From positions 3,299,501 to 3,363,500 of the forward strand of contig NZ_CP061498.1 in assembly GCF_014681765.1 (NCBI RefSeq): 64,000 bases of DNA. Reading direction: 5' to 3'. This document shows positions 62,171 to 64,000 of the stretch, one piece after another. Every line of letters starts with the position of its first letter. Positions within the stretch are counted from its first letter, which is position 1. The translations under genes and the position numbers were made by a program. This DNA is from Roseicitreum antarcticum. Lineage in GTDB: Bacteria > Pseudomonadota > Alphaproteobacteria > Rhodobacterales > Rhodobacteraceae. Under the pieces are notes generated by a model. The model made no database searches. It was not told where the DNA came from and saw only the letters and a list, made by a program, of their open reading frames with translations.

Positions 62171-63869
62171 GCCGCTGCCCCGCTTTGCCTGCCCTGACTG
62201 GTGGGATCGCATCCACGCGGGGCACACGCCCATGGCCGATGTGCCGGTCAATGAGGCGCGCGCGGCGAAGGCGCTGGCGTTCTTCAAGCGGCTGCAACTG
62301 CCCGACGTTCCGGGCAATCCGACGATGGAGGAAGCCTGCGGGGAATGGTTCCTCGATATCTTGATGGTGTTTCTCGCCAGTGAGGATCCCGAGACCAAGG
62401 AACGGCTGGTCTGGGAATTGCTGTGCATGGTTCCCAAGAAGAACTCGAAGTCCACCTATGTGGCCGGGCTGGCGCTGACCGCGCTCTACATGGAGGAAAC
62501 GCCCAACGGCCAGATGCTGCTGATCGGGCCGTCGCAGAACATTTCCGAGCGCTGCTTTGAGCAGGCGGTCGGCATGATCCGCCTCAACGAAAAGCTCGCG
62601 GCGATCTTCAAGGTTCAGGAGAGCGAGAAAGAGATCACGCGCTACAAGACCAAGACCACGCTGTCGGTGAAGACCTTCGGCAGCAAGATCCTGACCGGGG
62701 AAATCCCGCTGCTGACGATCATCGATGAGCTGCACGAACTGGGTCGCGTCAACGGGGCGGCGCGGGTGATGCAGCAGATCCGGGGCGGTGGGATCACGCC
62801 GCAAGGTGGGCAGGTGCTGTTCATCACCACGCAATCCGACCAGGCGCCGACCGGCGTGTGGAAGACCGAGTTGGACAAGGCCCGCGATATCCGGGACGGC
62901 AAGGCGGGGCGCAGCCCGATCATGCTGCCGGTGCTCTATGAGTTTCCGACCGCACTGCAGAAGGATCAGAAGTTCTGGCGCAATGCCAAGAACTGGCCGC
63001 TGGTGCTGCCCAATCTGGGCCGGTCGATCAACAACCAGCGTTTGCTGGATGATTATGAGAACAACGGCAAGATCACGCCCGAGGCGGAACAGATCTGGGT
63101 CAGCCAGCATCTGAACATCCAGATCGGTCTTGGCCTGTCGGGCGAGACCTGGATTGGTGCGCAATATTGGGAGGCCTGCGCGGATGAGCAGGTGACCTTG
63201 GATTACATCTTGCGGGTTTGCGACGTGGTCACGATCGGCATCGATGGCGGTGGCCTCGATGACCTTCTGGGGGCTGCGGTGATCGGACGTCATGCGCAGA
63301 CGCGCCAGTGGCTGATCTGGACGAGGGCATGGGCCGCCCCGATCGTCTTGCAGCGGCGCAAGGACATCGCCGAAAACCTGCGCGATTTTGAGCGCGAGGG
63401 CGATCTGGTGATCTGCGATCGGCCCGGGCAGGGGCACGCCGAACTGGCGGAACTGGTGCAGCAGGTCATGCAAAGCGGGTTGCTGCCCGAGGAGGCCGGG
63501 GTGGGCCTCGACCACGGACAGGTTGCGCCGGTGCTGGAAGCACTGGCCGATCTTGGCATCGAGGGGCCGTTGCTTGTGGGGATCCGCCAGGGCGGCGGGC
63601 TGCGCGGCCCGATCTGGAACATGGAACTGAAGCTGCAGGCGAAACAGGTCAGCCACGCGGGTGCGGCGATGATGGATTGGGTGGTTGGAAATGCCAAGGC
63701 AACAAGGGTCGGCAGCATGGTGACGATCGAGAAGGTGCAACAGGGCACGGCCAAGATCGATCCGCTGATTGCGACGTTCAATGCGGCGGAACTGATGGGG
63801 CGCAACCCGGTGGCGTTCAAGCCGGTGGATTATGATGCCTATCTCAAGGCGGCGGTGCTGGTCGCATGA
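62157..63869 (+). CDS. terL: Terminase large subunit
   Basis: A 570-residue packaging motor. Walker A region VPKKNSKSTYVAGLAL near residue 95, Walker B TIIDELHEL near 185, and the nuclease domain with GIDGGGLDDLLGAAVIGRHA near 362 and a further acidic ICDRPGQGH. It pumps and cuts phage DNA. The stop overlaps the next start (ATGA). Confidence 0.95.
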   Translation: MLATEPLPRFACPDWWDRIHAGHTPMADVPVNEARAAKALAFFKRLQLPDVPGNPTMEEACGEWFLDILMVFLASEDPETKERLVWELLCMVPKKNSKSTYVAGLALTALYMEETPNGQMLLIGPSQNISERCFEQAVGMIRLNEKLAAIFKVQESEKEITRYKTKTTLSVKTFGSKILTGEIPLLTIIDELHELGRVNGAARVMQQIRGGGITPQGGQVLFITTQSDQAPTGVWKTELDKARDIRDGKAGRSPIMLPVLYEFPTALQKDQKFWRNAKNWPLVLPNLGRSINNQRLLDDYENNGKITPEAEQIWVSQHLNIQIGLGLSGETWIGAQYWEACADEQVTLDYILRVCDVVTIGIDGGGLDDLLGAAVIGRHAQTRQWLIWTRAWAAPIVLQRRKDIAENLRDFEREGDLVICDRPGQGHAELAELVQQVMQSGLLPEEAGVGLDHGQVAPVLEALADLGIEGPLLVGIRQGGGLRGPIWNMELKLQAKQVSHAGAAMMDWVVGNAKATRVGSMVTIEKVQQGTAKIDPLIATFNAAELMGRNPVAFKPVDYDAYLKAAVLVA

Positions 63870-64000
63870 TCGGGCGCATGTTGCGCGGCGCCATCAGCGG
63901 CATCCGGTCGGAGCTGCGCACGGGGCAATCGGGCTGGGAGCATGTGTCGGGCGCCGATACCAGCAGGCATGGCTTGTCGGGGATTGGCCTGAAATCCATG
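63866..64000 (+). CDS. Probable portal protein, N-terminal part (cut by window edge)
   Basis: An open frame starting MIGRMLRGAISGIRSELRTG, overlapping the terminase stop as ATGA and still open at the edge (45 codons seen). The gene after the large terminase is usually the portal protein in this kind of phage, but too little is visible to prove it. Confidence 0.5.
   Translation, partial: MIGRMLRGAISGIRSELRTGQSGWEHVSGADTSRHGLSGIGLKSM

Larger units (their letters stand above)
52012..64000. mobile_element. Prophage (left part; continues past the window)
   Basis: From the tRNA-Leu flank onward every gene is phage-like. The order is integrase; leftward early operon of eleven small overlapping genes; immunity region with divergent repressor and Cro-like gene; rightward operon of regulators and replication-type proteins; then HNH endonuclease, small and large terminase, and a probable portal start. 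The layout is that of a lambda-like temperate tailed phage. The exact left boundary is not resolved and the right end is not seen. Confidence 0.9.

Noticed and set aside
61869-63740. A 623-codon open frame antisense to the terminase genes
   Set aside because: The plus strand has clear terminase motifs; the antisense product is compositionally skewed and has no domain.

Overview
The window looks like chromosomal DNA of an alphaproteobacterium, most likely a Rhodobacterales/Rhodobacteraceae (roseobacter-type) organism. The case rests on high GC, compact operons with ATGA start/stop overlaps, protein sequences of typical alphaproteobacterial type (AcnA, PurB, RecA, GlnA/GlnB, IlvB), and an alphaproteobacterial SOS box (GAAC-N7-GAAC) before recA. 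A BciB-type 8-vinyl reductase suggests the host can make bacteriochlorophyll, but no other photosynthesis gene is in view. This is read from sequence alone; no database search was run.

About 1-52,000 is ordinary core chromosome. In order: end of an Asp/Glu racemase-family gene, guanine deaminase, 5-formyl-THF cyclo-ligase (with a possible 6S RNA before it), a YmdB-type phosphodiesterase, aconitase, a DUF1223 protein, an isolated fliG, purB with a tiny secreted-peptide gene, ppx-rlmE, a three-gene C1/folate methyl-transfer module, bciB, an amine oxidase divergent from agmatinase-DUF1499, glycerate 2-kinase, fabG-acpP-fabF-mltG, a pseudouridine synthase, recA, alaS with two coupled DUF1330 genes, an RND efflux pair, a YfgM-like protein, a BamB-like lipoprotein and der, a DUF3445 protein, glnB-glnA, nnr, the ilvB-lipoprotein-ilvN operon, a Kef-type antiporter and an MFS transporter.

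The best regulatory element of the core part is the ilvB leader (48,332-48,502). It has a promoter, a 15-codon leader peptide rich in Val/Leu/Ile, an antiterminator pairing of 10 perfect base pairs and a textbook terminator, so it is a complete transcription attenuator.

From about 52,012 to the right edge lies a prophage that continues beyond the window. It starts beside tRNA-Leu(UAA), unusually on the 5' side of the tRNA. A leftward early operon holds eleven small overlapping genes ending in the integrase, including a GapR/DUF2312 homologue and a PPC-motif methyltransferase-like protein. A central immunity region carries a cI-like repressor and a Cro-like regulator, both apparently on leaderless mRNAs. 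The repressor's presumed operator (GGTATATNCC) sits in the spacer of both the left and right early promoters. The rightward operon carries DNA-binding and replication-type proteins, then HNH endonuclease, small and large terminase, and the start of a probable portal gene.
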